From an uncultured Clostridia bacterium (lineage in GTDB: Bacteria > Bacillota > Clostridia > UMGS1810): a DNA stretch of 7,016 nt. Below, one piece after another: positions 1 to 6,020 of this stretch. The position numbers were made by a program, and so were the translations under genes. The notes beneath the pieces were generated by a model. That model was not told the origin of the DNA, made no database searches, and saw only the letters and a program-made list of their open reading frames with translations. The stretch is taken from contig CAKSJG010000045.1 of NCBI GenBank assembly GCA_934463165.1, positions 1 to 7,016 on the forward strand, read 5' to 3'. Position 1 is the stretch's first letter. The number at the start of each line of letters is the position of its first letter.

Positions 1-44
1 CCTCCGAGTTGCTATGCAACTCACCTCCCCTTGCACAGGGGAGG
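1..44. repeat. GC-rich double-hairpin intergenic repeat (possibly cut by the window edge)
   Basis: Two adjacent perfect hairpins stand out from the AT-rich surroundings. The first pairs GAGTTGC (6-12) with GCAACTC (16-22) around a 3-base loop. The second pairs CCTCCCC (24-30) with GGGGAGG (38-44) around a 7-base loop. The opening CCTCC (1-5) could alternatively pair with GGAGG (40-44), giving a nested three-stem form. From memory, elements with this plan (CCTCC, small variable hairpin, CCTCCCC, loop, GGGGAGG) are scattered between genes in many gut Clostridia. They carry no protein and resemble REP or MITE-type sequences. It may also act as a transcription barrier for a gene to the left. The element starts at base 1, so its left part may be missing. 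Confidence 0.7.
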
Positions 45-53
45 CATTGTTTC

Positions 54-81
54 TTGCGCTGATTCCGCATTAAATTATAAT
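54..81 (+). promoter_or_regulatory. Probable promoter of the alpha-mannosidase gene
   Basis: A perfect -10 box TATAAT lies at 76-81. A weak -35 candidate TTGCGC (54-59) sits 16 bases upstream, matching TTGACA only in its first three positions. The expected start near 88 would give a leader of about 30 bases before the ATG. Because the region is AT-rich, a TATAAT could occur by chance, and the poor -35 lowers confidence. A weak -35 would fit a promoter that needs an activator. Confidence 0.45.
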
Positions 82-86
82 TTAAT
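69..86. promoter_or_regulatory. 18-base perfect AT palindrome over the mannosidase -10 box
   Basis: ATTAAATTATAATTTAAT is its own reverse complement and covers the whole putative -10 box. Its position would suit a repressor operator. It consists only of A and T, so such symmetry is less surprising than in mixed sequence, and it may simply be promoter AT-richness. No regulator gene is next to the mannosidase in this window. Confidence 0.25.
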
Positions 87-106
87 TAATAAAATAAACA
101 AATCAT

Positions 107-111
107 GGAGG
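107..111 (+). promoter_or_regulatory. Ribosome binding site that fixes the mannosidase start
   Basis: GGAGG at 107-111 is 5 bases before the ATG at 117. The in-frame ATG at 105 overlaps this Shine-Dalgarno sequence (its G is the first G of GGAGG) and has no comparable site upstream. The start at 117 is therefore preferred over 105. Confidence 0.85.
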
Positions 112-116
112 TCAAT

Positions 117-3101
117 ATGGATTTCAAAAAAGAAAAAATTCGCGTAATGTGCGAAAAGTTAAAAGAATTAAAACAAATTTCAAAAACAAAAATCGAATAT
201 GAATTCGCGGAATGCCCCGAATACAAAGTAACAAACACTCCGCCCGACAAAAATGCAAACTGGAAAAAAGCAAAAGACGGAGAAAGATTCGGCGGTGTTG
301 ACTATCATTTTTGGCTGCATATGAAGATAGACGCTCTGCCCGTACGTGAAAACAGGGAATACCGCCTTAATTTACAAACAGGCAGAGAGGGCGGCTGGGA
401 CGCCGACAATCCCCAGTTCACGGTATTTCTCAATTCAGATTCGGCAAATCAGGCTCTTGATGTTAATCATACATGGATTGCCTTAAAGGCGGGTGTGGAT
501 TATGATATTTACATTTATGCATACAGCGGAATGCACGGCGGATATTTTGACATTATCCCCACAATTAATGAAATTGATCTTTTGGTTGAGGGGCTTTATT
601 ATGACATTAATGTTCCGTATGAAGCGATGAAAATGATGAGCGAAGATGATTACAGCTATATCACAATCCGCGATTCTCTTGACAAGGCGCTTATTCTTCT
701 TGACTTAAGACATTTTTATTCCGATGATTTTTATGCCGGTATAAAAAAATGTGCCGATTATCTTAAAGAAGAATTTTACGGGGAAATATGCGGAAACAGC
801 GAGTCAACCGTTAACTGCATAGGTCACACTCATATAGACGTTGCATGGCTATGGACTGTTGCGCAGACAAGAGAAAAAGCACAGCGCAGCTTTTCTACCG
901 TTATAAATCTTATGGACAGATACAAAGATTATAAATTCATGTCGAGTCAGCCGCAGCTTTATGCTCACGTAAAAGAGAATGACCCCGAGCTATATGAAAA
1001 GATAAAAAAACGTGTATCCGAGGGCAGATGGGAAGTTGAGGGGGCAATGTGGCTTGAAGCCGACACAAACCTTGCAAGCGGAGAAAGCCTTGTCCGTCAG
1101 ATTCTTTACGGAAAAAGATTTATGAAAGAAGAATTCGGAGTTGAAAGCAAAATACTCTGGCTGCCCGATGTTTTCGGCTACAGTGCGGCTCTTCCGCAAA
1201 TTCTTAGAAAGAGCGGAGTGGATAAGTTCTTCACGGCAAAAATGTCATGGAACGAGACTAACCCCATGCCGAACGATATCTTTATTTGGGAGGGTATAGA
1301 CGGAAGCCAAGTGTTTACGTCAATAATAAAAACATATGTTCAGCAGCTCAATCCCGAAGATATTTACAATACATGGAAAGAATTCAAAAACAAATCTCTC
1401 ACAAATAACACCCTGCAGACATTCGGCTTTGGCGACGGAGGCGGCGGTCCGACATATGAAATGCTTGAAAATTACGACAGACTCAAATTCGGTTTGCCCG
1501 GAATGCCTAAAACCGTTATTAAAAAAGCGGCGGAGTATTTTGATGAAGTTGAAAAGGATTTTGATAAAAATACATCCGAGCTTAAAAATGTTCCGAAATG
1601 GGTAGGGGAGATGTATCTCGAAATGCACAGAGGTACATACACCTCAATTGCAAAAAACAAAAAGAACAACCGCAAATCCGAGCTTTTATATCAGCAGGCG
1701 GAGACTGCTGCATTGTCGGCATTGATTCTTTGCGGAGCAAAATACCCCGTAGAAATGCTCAGAAAAAATCAGTTTAACATACTTCTTAATCAGTTCCACG
1801 ACATAATCCCCGGTTCATCAATAAAAGAGGTCTATGATGTTACCGATGTTGAATATGCAAGAATATTAAGCGAGGGAAGAGCTGCAGCTGATGAAAGCAT
1901 TGAAAATCTTAAATCGGCTATAGACACCGACGGCGGCATATTTGTATATAATCCGTCACCGTTTGACGTGAGTGATTATGTACAATCGGACGGCAAAACA
2001 TACTATGCCGAAAATATTCCCGCGCACGGCTGGAAGGTCATAGAGAAGAAAGAGAGCGCCGACAGCGTTAAGGTTGATAAACACATAATCGAAAACGATG
2101 TAATAAGGGTAGAATTTAACGATAAATATCACATAGTGTCAATGTATGACAAAGACGCAAAGCGTGAAATAATTTCCGAGGGCAGCGAAGCAAATGTCAT
2201 TCAGATTTTTGAAGATTACCCGCGTGCTTTTGACGCATGGGAAATCACGGATTACTATAAGCAGAAAATGTGGATTGCAGACAATGTCAGTGATGTAAGC
2301 TTGATGTATAACGGCATACGCATTAAGAGAGTTTATCAGAAATCCGAAATAATACAGGAGATAACCCTGAAGCCTCACAGCAAGAGACTTGATTTCAAAA
2401 CAACGGTAGATTGGCACGAGGATCATGTCCTCATGAAAGCCGCGTTCCCGTTTGATATCAGAAGCACATTTGCAACATATGATATTCAGTTCGGCAATGT
2501 TACACGCCCGACTCACCGCAACACAAGCTGGGATGATGCTAAATTTGAGGTTTGCGCTCATAAGTGGGCAGATATTTCCGAATCTGATTACGGTGTAAGT
2601 ATACTTAATGACTGTAAATATGGCTATGACACATGCGACAATGTAATGCGCATCACTCTTCTCAAGTGTGCAACATATCCGAATCCCGAAGCGGACAGAG
2701 GTCTTAATGAGTTCACATACTCAGTATATCCGCATGAATCCACGTTTGATAACGGCGGTGTTATCAAAGAGGCTTATCTTCTCAACATGCCGCCTGAAGC
2801 GTCGAAAATTTCCGCAAACAAAGGCTCACTGCCCGATAACTGGCAGGCTGTATCGTCAAATAAAGGAAACGTCGTTATCGAGACAATCAAAAAGGCAGAG
2901 ACGGATGATTCGGTGATTGTCAGAATGTATGAAAGCTGCAACCGCAGGTCCGATGTCACAATAAAAACGGGCTTTGATTTTAAAGAGGTATATGAATGCG
3001 ATCTTATGGAAAACAACATCAAAAAGCTTGAATCGGACAATAATTCTGTTACAATCCCGGTTAAAAACTATGAAATAAAAACACTTAAATTTATAAGATA
3101 A
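117..3101 (+). CDS. Alpha-mannosidase, glycoside hydrolase family 38 (MAN2C1/Ams1 type)
   Basis: This 994-residue enzyme should remove alpha-linked mannose from the non-reducing end of oligosaccharides by a retaining, divalent-metal-dependent mechanism. No signal peptide is visible, so it should act in the cytoplasm on imported glycans. An N-terminal beta-rich domain (about 1-225) precedes the catalytic barrel. The metal-binding motif GHTHIDVAWLW supplies H239 and D241. WLPDVFGYSAALPQ carries the expected nucleophile D351. FGFGDGGGGPT (D440) is the MAN2C1-like signature in the region expected to hold the acid/base. WVGEMYLEMHRGTYT (about 495-509) is also MAN2C1-like, and NQFHDIIPGSS supplies the third metal ligand H561. 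A helical segment and C-terminal beta domains follow, and the end (NYEIKTLKFIR) is typical of the family. The length is normal for the cytosolic clade (about 1000) and the gene looks intact. It is monocistronic here: no transporter, kinase or other glycosidase lies beside it. The family call is very secure; the exact linkage preference cannot be read from sequence. Confidence 0.96.
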   Translation: MDFKKEKIRVMCEKLKELKQISKTKIEYEFAECPEYKVTNTPPDKNANWKKAKDGERFGGVDYHFWLHMKIDALPVRENREYRLNLQTGREGGWDADNPQFTVFLNSDSANQALDVNHTWIALKAGVDYDIYIYAYSGMHGGYFDIIPTINEIDLLVEGLYYDINVPYEAMKMMSEDDYSYITIRDSLDKALILLDLRHFYSDDFYAGIKKCADYLKEEFYGEICGNSESTVNCIGHTHIDVAWLWTVAQTREKAQRSFSTVINLMDRYKDYKFMSSQPQLYAHVKENDPELYEKIKKRVSEGRWEVEGAMWLEADTNLASGESLVRQILYGKRFMKEEFGVESKILWLPDVFGYSAALPQILRKSGVDKFFTAKMSWNETNPMPNDIFIWEGIDGSQVFTSIIKTYVQQLNPEDIYNTWKEFKNKSLTNNTLQTFGFGDGGGGPTYEMLENYDRLKFGLPGMPKTVIKKAAEYFDEVEKDFDKNTSELKNVPKWVGEMYLEMHRGTYTSIAKNKKNNRKSELLYQQAETAALSALILCGAKYPVEMLRKNQFNILLNQFHDIIPGSSIKEVYDVTDVEYARILSEGRAAADESIENLKSAIDTDGGIFVYNPSPFDVSDYVQSDGKTYYAENIPAHGWKVIEKKESADSVKVDKHIIENDVIRVEFNDKYHIVSMYDKDAKREIISEGSEANVIQIFEDYPRAFDAWEITDYYKQKMWIADNVSDVSLMYNGIRIKRVYQKSEIIQEITLKPHSKRLDFKTTVDWHEDHVLMKAAFPFDIRSTFATYDIQFGNVTRPTHRNTSWDDAKFEVCAHKWADISESDYGVSILNDCKYGYDTCDNVMRITLLKCATYPNPEADRGLNEFTYSVYPHESTFDNGGVIKEAYLLNMPPEASKISANKGSLPDNWQAVSSNKGNVVIETIKKAETDDSVIVRMYESCNRRSDVTIKTGFDFKEVYECDLMENNIKKLESDNNSVTIPVKNYEIKTLKFIR

Positions 3102-3105
3102 TTAA

Positions 3106-3146
3106 TCAGGCAGCTGACCGAGCAAAATGCTCGGTCAGCTGTCTGA
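3106..3146. terminator. Bidirectional hairpin terminator between convergent genes
   Basis: A 14-base perfect stem (3111-3124 with 3128-3141) closes on an AAA loop. It extends outward through one G-T wobble to 19 pairs (3106-3124 with 3128-3146). It fills most of the 52-base gap between the mannosidase stop and the stop of the leftward DXS-like gene. The flanks are AT-rich on both sides but have no clean run of T on either strand, so termination may rely on the unusually stable stem. It can serve both transcription units. Confidence 0.85.
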
Positions 3147-3153
3147 AACTAAT

Positions 3154-4935
3154 TTATACACTTAAATCTTCCATAATTGTATCGGGAGTAAGATGATTAT
3201 CTTTCAAAACGTCATCCGTGTTGTATCTGTCCAAAAATTCTTTTTTAAGTCCGCAGCAATGTACTTTCATGTCGGAATTTCCGTAGTAGTCAGCGATTTT
3301 TTCTCCGAAGCCTCCGTCCAAAATTCCGTCCTCCAGTGTAATCACACGTTTATGATCTTTACTTAAATCGGAAAGCATATTTTTATCTATTCCCGTAAGA
3401 TAGAGCGGATTGATGAGAGTGGGGCAGATTCCGGTTTTCTTTTCTATTGCATCGGCGAGTTCTTCACCAAGCTTCCAAAAACTGCCGACTGCAATAATTG
3501 CCGTGTCTTTTCCTTTTCGTACGCAGTTAAAGCGGTTAAGCTCTCCGTAATCTTTCCGAACGGGGGTGTCGGTGTGTGTAACACTTGAGGGAACTCTGAT
3601 TGCCACGGGGTGTTCCTTTTGTTCAATTGACCATTCCGTCATTGCAAAAAGCTCTTCTGCATTCGTCGGAGCAAGATACACCAGGTTTGGAATGTTTGAA
3701 AGCATCGGTATATCATAAAAACCGAGGTGGGTTACATCTTTCATGGCATTTATTGAAGCGCCGAAAACAAGAATTGTTACGGGGCTGTTGTTAATGCAGA
3801 TATCCTGAGAAATCTGATCGTATGTTCTTTGAATAAATGTGCTGAATATTCCCCAAACGGGTTTTCCGCCGTATGCAGCAATTCCCGAAGCAAGAGCAGC
3901 GGCGTTTTCTTCGGCAATGCCAACATCCGTAAATTGTTTTCCCGCTTTTTCGCGGTTTTCTTTTGTAAATCCGAAGACCGTAGGCGTTGCAGCATTTACT
4001 GCAATAACCGATTTGTCTTTTTTGATTTTATCCATGAGGTAATTGCCGATCATAGTGCCGTAGTCTTCGCCGTCGAAAGCATATTTGTATGCGCCCGTTG
4101 TCGGGTCAAACGGACCGCCCGCATGATAATTTTCGGGATTCTTCTCTGCAAACGAAAGTCCTTTTCCTTTCAGAGTATGGATATGAACAACAATGGGGTG
4201 GCCTATATTCTTTACTTTTTTAAATGCTTCAATAAGAGCCTCCACATCATTTCCGTCATCAACGTACATATAGTCAAGACCCCATGCTTTAAACATGTTG
4301 CACTCGGCTTTTCCTTTTGTTTCTCTGAGCAGAGCAAGATTTTTATACAATCCGCCGTGATTTTCGGCAATAGACATTTCATTGTCGTTTAATACAATTA
4401 TCATATTCGTGTTTTGTTCACCGACATAATCCAGACCTTCAAGCGCTTCGCCGCCGCTCAGCGATCCGTCTCCGATTACGGCAATTATGTTTTCTTTTCC
4501 GCCTGCAAGATCTCTGCCTTTTGCAAGACCGGCAGCAAGGCTGACGGATGTTGACGTATGACCGATGGTAAATGTGTCATGCTCACTTTCGTTTGGATTA
4601 AGATACCCCGATACATCGCGATAATGTGCCTCATCCAAAAATGCCTGGGCTCTTCCGGTCAGCATCTTGTGGCAATATGTCTGGTGAGATACATCAAACA
4701 CCATTTTATCTTTAGGCGAATCAAACACATAGTGCAGTGCAACCGTTGCCTCCACAAAGCCGAGGTTAGGGCCGCTGTGACCGCCGTTTAACGACAGCTT
4801 CTGAATCAAAGCCGCTCTCATTTCATCCGCAAGTATGCCGAGCTCTTTTGCAGATAGTTTTTTAACGTCATCGGGACCGTTGATTTTGTCCAAATAATTA
4901 ATGACTTTTCCGTTTTTTAATGTAATGGTTTCCAT
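3154..4935 (-). CDS. DXS-like thiamine-diphosphate enzyme (divergent paralogue, substrate unknown)
   Basis: The 593-residue protein has the three-domain plan of 1-deoxy-D-xylulose-5-phosphate synthase: N-terminal ThDP domain (about 1-280), transketolase pyrimidine domain (about 285-455) and C-terminal transketolase domain (about 470-593). Visible conserved features are GGHSGPNLG (H53), DVSHQTYCHKMLTGR (H84), GHTSTS, the ThDP/metal motif GDGSLSGGE...LNDNEMSI (D156, N183), catalytic Glu in DVGIAEEN (E342), STFIQRTYDQ (Y372) and H403. By manual alignment to E. coli DXS, the phosphate-binding residues are gone: R420 is G392, D427 is K399 and R478 is S450. H299 of VDGHD is N229, AEQH has become AEEN, and an insert of roughly 40-50 residues after NDNEMSI is missing. 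It is shorter than the usual ~620-640. It matches a Bacillota group commonly annotated as DXS, but I infer a non-canonical carboligase acting on pyruvate plus a different acceptor. AGGAGG (4942-4947) lies 6 bases before the ATG. It is last in the operon, 42 bases after the cupin. A true DXS remains possible but less likely. Confidence 0.88.
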   Translation of the reverse strand: METITLKNGKVINYLDKINGPDDVKKLSAKELGILADEMRAALIQKLSLNGGHSGPNLGFVEATVALHYVFDSPKDKMVFDVSHQTYCHKMLTGRAQAFLDEAHYRDVSGYLNPNESEHDTFTIGHTSTSVSLAAGLAKGRDLAGGKENIIAVIGDGSLSGGEALEGLDYVGEQNTNMIIVLNDNEMSIAENHGGLYKNLALLRETKGKAECNMFKAWGLDYMYVDDGNDVEALIEAFKKVKNIGHPIVVHIHTLKGKGLSFAEKNPENYHAGGPFDPTTGAYKYAFDGEDYGTMIGNYLMDKIKKDKSVIAVNAATPTVFGFTKENREKAGKQFTDVGIAEENAAALASGIAAYGGKPVWGIFSTFIQRTYDQISQDICINNSPVTILVFGASINAMKDVTHLGFYDIPMLSNIPNLVYLAPTNAEELFAMTEWSIEQKEHPVAIRVPSSVTHTDTPVRKDYGELNRFNCVRKGKDTAIIAVGSFWKLGEELADAIEKKTGICPTLINPLYLTGIDKNMLSDLSKDHKRVITLEDGILDGGFGEKIADYYGNSDMKVHCCGLKKEFLDRYNTDDVLKDNHLTPDTIMEDLSV

Positions 4936-4941
4936 GTTAAA

Positions 4942-4947
4942 CCTCCT
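4942..4947 (-). promoter_or_regulatory. Strong ribosome binding site of the DXS-like gene
   Basis: AGGAGG on the minus strand, a full match to the anti-Shine-Dalgarno core, sits 6 bases from the ATG at 4935. It confirms this start and suggests independent, efficient translation of the last operon gene, in contrast to the coupled cupin gene upstream. Confidence 0.85.
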
Positions 4948-4977
4948 GAACAGTGATTTTAAATAAGCATAAATGTA

Positions 4978-5400
4978 TTATTGAAATTCCGTATATTCCT
5001 CGTCCGTCACTTTTTCGCACCATTCTGTTCCCGTGCCTTTGCCCGGCACTTCTATTGCAAGATGCGAAAACCAACTGTCTCTTGCCGCGCCGTGCCAATG
5101 CTTAACACCGGGCTCTATGTTTACCGTGTCTCCCGGCAAAAGAAGCCTTGCTTCCTTGCTCCATTCTTGGTAATAGCCCTTTCCGCCGACACAGATAAGA
5201 ATCTGTCCGCCGCCGCTTTCTGCCTTGTGAATGTGCCAGTTGTTGCGGCATGACGGCTCAAACGTGACATTGAAGATGCCAACCTGTTCTTTTGATAAAG
5301 GCGCCAGATAGCTCTGACCCGTAAAAAATTTTGCAAAAGCGTCGTTAGGTTCACCAACCGGGAACATTAACTGCTTTTCGTAATCCTCTTTGCTCATCAT
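4978..5400 (-). CDS. Small single-domain cupin protein (hydroxynitrile-lyase-like cupin family)
   Basis: A 140-residue single-domain beta-barrel cupin, probably metal-binding and cytoplasmic. Cupin motif 1 is visible around W55-HIH...GGGQ, giving likely ligands H56, H58 and Q66. Motif 2 is PGDTVNIEPGVKHWHG, giving H101 (with H103 nearby). The pattern FEPSCRNNWHIH, then PG(D)...PGVKHWHGA, then HLAIE and a C-terminal WCEKVTDEEY, resembles from memory the small manganese cupins related to Granulicella hydroxynitrile lyase and the cupin domains found with carboxymuconolactone decarboxylases. Most members have no proven reaction, so the substrate is unassigned. The gene begins one base after the flavodoxin stop, with only a weak GGGTG (5408-5412) inside the end of that gene, so translation is probably coupled. 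Tandem ATG codons (5400 and 5397) leave a one-residue doubt about the start. The spacing to GGGTG is 7 or 10 bases respectively. Confidence 0.9.
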   Translation of the reverse strand: MMSKEDYEKQLMFPVGEPNDAFAKFFTGQSYLAPLSKEQVGIFNVTFEPSCRNNWHIHKAESGGGQILICVGGKGYYQEWSKEARLLLPGDTVNIEPGVKHWHGAARDSWFSHLAIEVPGKGTGTEWCEKVTDEEYTEFQ

Positions 5401-5401
5401 A

Positions 5402-5908
5402 TTATTTCACCCAACTTTCTATATCTTTTTTTGCACCGGTCACATTGCTGCCGTGGATTGCAAGCCCTTTTTCAACCTTTGCACCGGGGCATAGCTTTTC
5501 TATGTCCGAAACGCTCTTTCCCATGCCGCTGCCCTCGTGAGTGCAAAACGGCATAATCACCTTGCCGTCAAAATCAAAATGCTCCAAAAATGTGAAGACA
5601 GCCATCGGCATTGTGCTCCAATAATTCGGGAATCCCAGGTATATGATGTCGTATTCGTCAATTGATTCGGGATAAGCCTTAAGCTCGGGGCGTGCATTTC
5701 TTTGCTGATCGGCTTTTGCTTCTTCAATGCAGTTATTATATCCTTTTGAATACGGTTTTATCTGTTCGATTTTAAATAAATCCGCGTCCGTAAGCTCGCT
5801 GATGATTTTTGCCGCAATTTCGGTATTTCCGATGTCAAGCTTTTTAAGCATGCCGCTTACGTAATTTTCATCAGCTCTTGAATAATAAGCAATTAATTTT
5901 TTGCTCAT
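5402..5908 (-). CDS. Short-chain flavodoxin (Flavodoxin_4-like)
   Basis: A 168-residue FMN-binding flavodoxin-fold protein expected to carry electrons or act as a small NAD(P)H-linked quinone or carbonyl reductase in the cytoplasm. The N-terminal strand KKLIAYYSRADENYVSG (3-19) replaces the classical T/S-x-T-G-x-T phosphate loop, as is usual for this subfamily. IIYLGFPNYWSTMPMAVFTFLEHFDFDGKVIMPFCTHEGSGMG (about 88-130) forms the second and third flavin loops with the typical WST and THEGSGMG motifs. The length is normal for the subfamily. It is the first gene of the leftward operon. GGAGGTG (5918-5924) lies 9 bases before the ATG. Its stop is one base from the cupin start. Flavodoxins of this type are often found beside LysR regulators, small cupins and aldo-keto reductases. 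The physiological partner cannot be told from sequence. Confidence 0.93.
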   Translation of the reverse strand: MSKKLIAYYSRADENYVSGMLKKLDIGNTEIAAKIISELTDADLFKIEQIKPYSKGYNNCIEEAKADQQRNARPELKAYPESIDEYDIIYLGFPNYWSTMPMAVFTFLEHFDFDGKVIMPFCTHEGSGMGKSVSDIEKLCPGAKVEKGLAIHGSNVTGAKKDIESWVK

Positions 5909-5935
5909 GATATATTACACCTCCGATTCATACTG

Positions 5936-5964
5936 ATTGTACCACATAATTGATTGACATGGAA
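5936..5964 (-). promoter_or_regulatory. Probable promoter of the flavodoxin-cupin-DXS-like operon
   Basis: On the minus strand TACAAT (5941-5936) is a 5-of-6 match to the -10 consensus with an extended TGG just upstream. At 17 bases the -35 position reads TTCCAT (5964-5959), a poor match. The expected start near 5929 gives a leader of about 20 bases, with the ribosome binding site at 5918-5924. The weak -35 fits dependence on an activator such as the divergent LysR protein. It overlaps the -35 of the regulator promoter by one base, so the two polymerases should compete. Confidence 0.55.
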
Positions 5965-5982
5965 TATCCGATGTGTTATAAT
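5954..5982 (+). promoter_or_regulatory. Perfect consensus sigma-A promoter of the LysR-type gene
   Basis: TTGACA (5954-5959), an exact 17-base spacer and TATAAT (5977-5982) form a full 12-of-12 consensus promoter. It also has an extended -10 (TGT directly before TATAAT). Transcription should start near 5989 and give a leader of roughly 30 bases before the ATG at 6021. Such an ideal promoter is unusual for a regulator gene, which is normally weakly expressed, and suggests that repression sets its level. Confidence 0.9.
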
Positions 5983-6006
5983 AGCATAAACAAAAAGTTT
6001 ATGCTA
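5982..6006. promoter_or_regulatory. Perfect 10-5-10 inverted repeat, likely operator
   Basis: TAGCATAAAC (5982-5991) and GTTTATGCTA (5997-6006) are exact reverse complements around an AAAAA centre. The repeat begins at the last base of the -10 box and covers the expected transcription start of the LysR-type gene, ending at its Shine-Dalgarno region (AAGGTG, 6006-6011). This fits a dimer-binding operator for autorepression. The classic T-N11-A core is not centred in it, but T and A are symmetric at N13, and LysR sites vary. An RNA hairpin is less likely, because the left arm would lie partly upstream of the start point. Confidence 0.75.
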
Positions 6007-6020
6007 AGGTGTGATGTGTT

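Noticed and set aside
105..116. Upstream ATG that would give the mannosidase four more residues (MEVN).
   Set aside because: It overlaps the GGAGG that serves the ATG at 117 and has no ribosome binding site of its own.
2139..2561. A 140-codon open frame on the minus strand inside the mannosidase gene.
   Set aside because: It is antisense to conserved GH38 C-terminal coding sequence and its protein shows no family motif, so it is a shadow frame.
3829..4392. A 187-codon open frame on the + strand, antisense to the DXS-like gene.
   Set aside because: It lies wholly inside a well-supported gene, has a Cys/Phe-rich composition without any recognisable domain, and no convincing ribosome binding site or promoter was noted.
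4966..4973. AGCATAAA in the cupin to DXS-like gap, identical to 8 bases of the operator arm at 5983-5990.
   Set aside because: It is a single half-site of 8 AT-rich bases with no symmetric partner, so chance is the better explanation.
5978..5983. TATTAT on the minus strand as an alternative -10 for the leftward operon.
   Set aside because: No usable -35 lies 16-18 bases upstream, and the AT hexamer is simply the opposite strand of the regulator's own -10.
5982..6006. The inverted repeat as an RNA attenuator or riboswitch hairpin.
   Set aside because: The predicted transcription start (about 5989) falls inside the left arm, so the full stem would not be present in the RNA.
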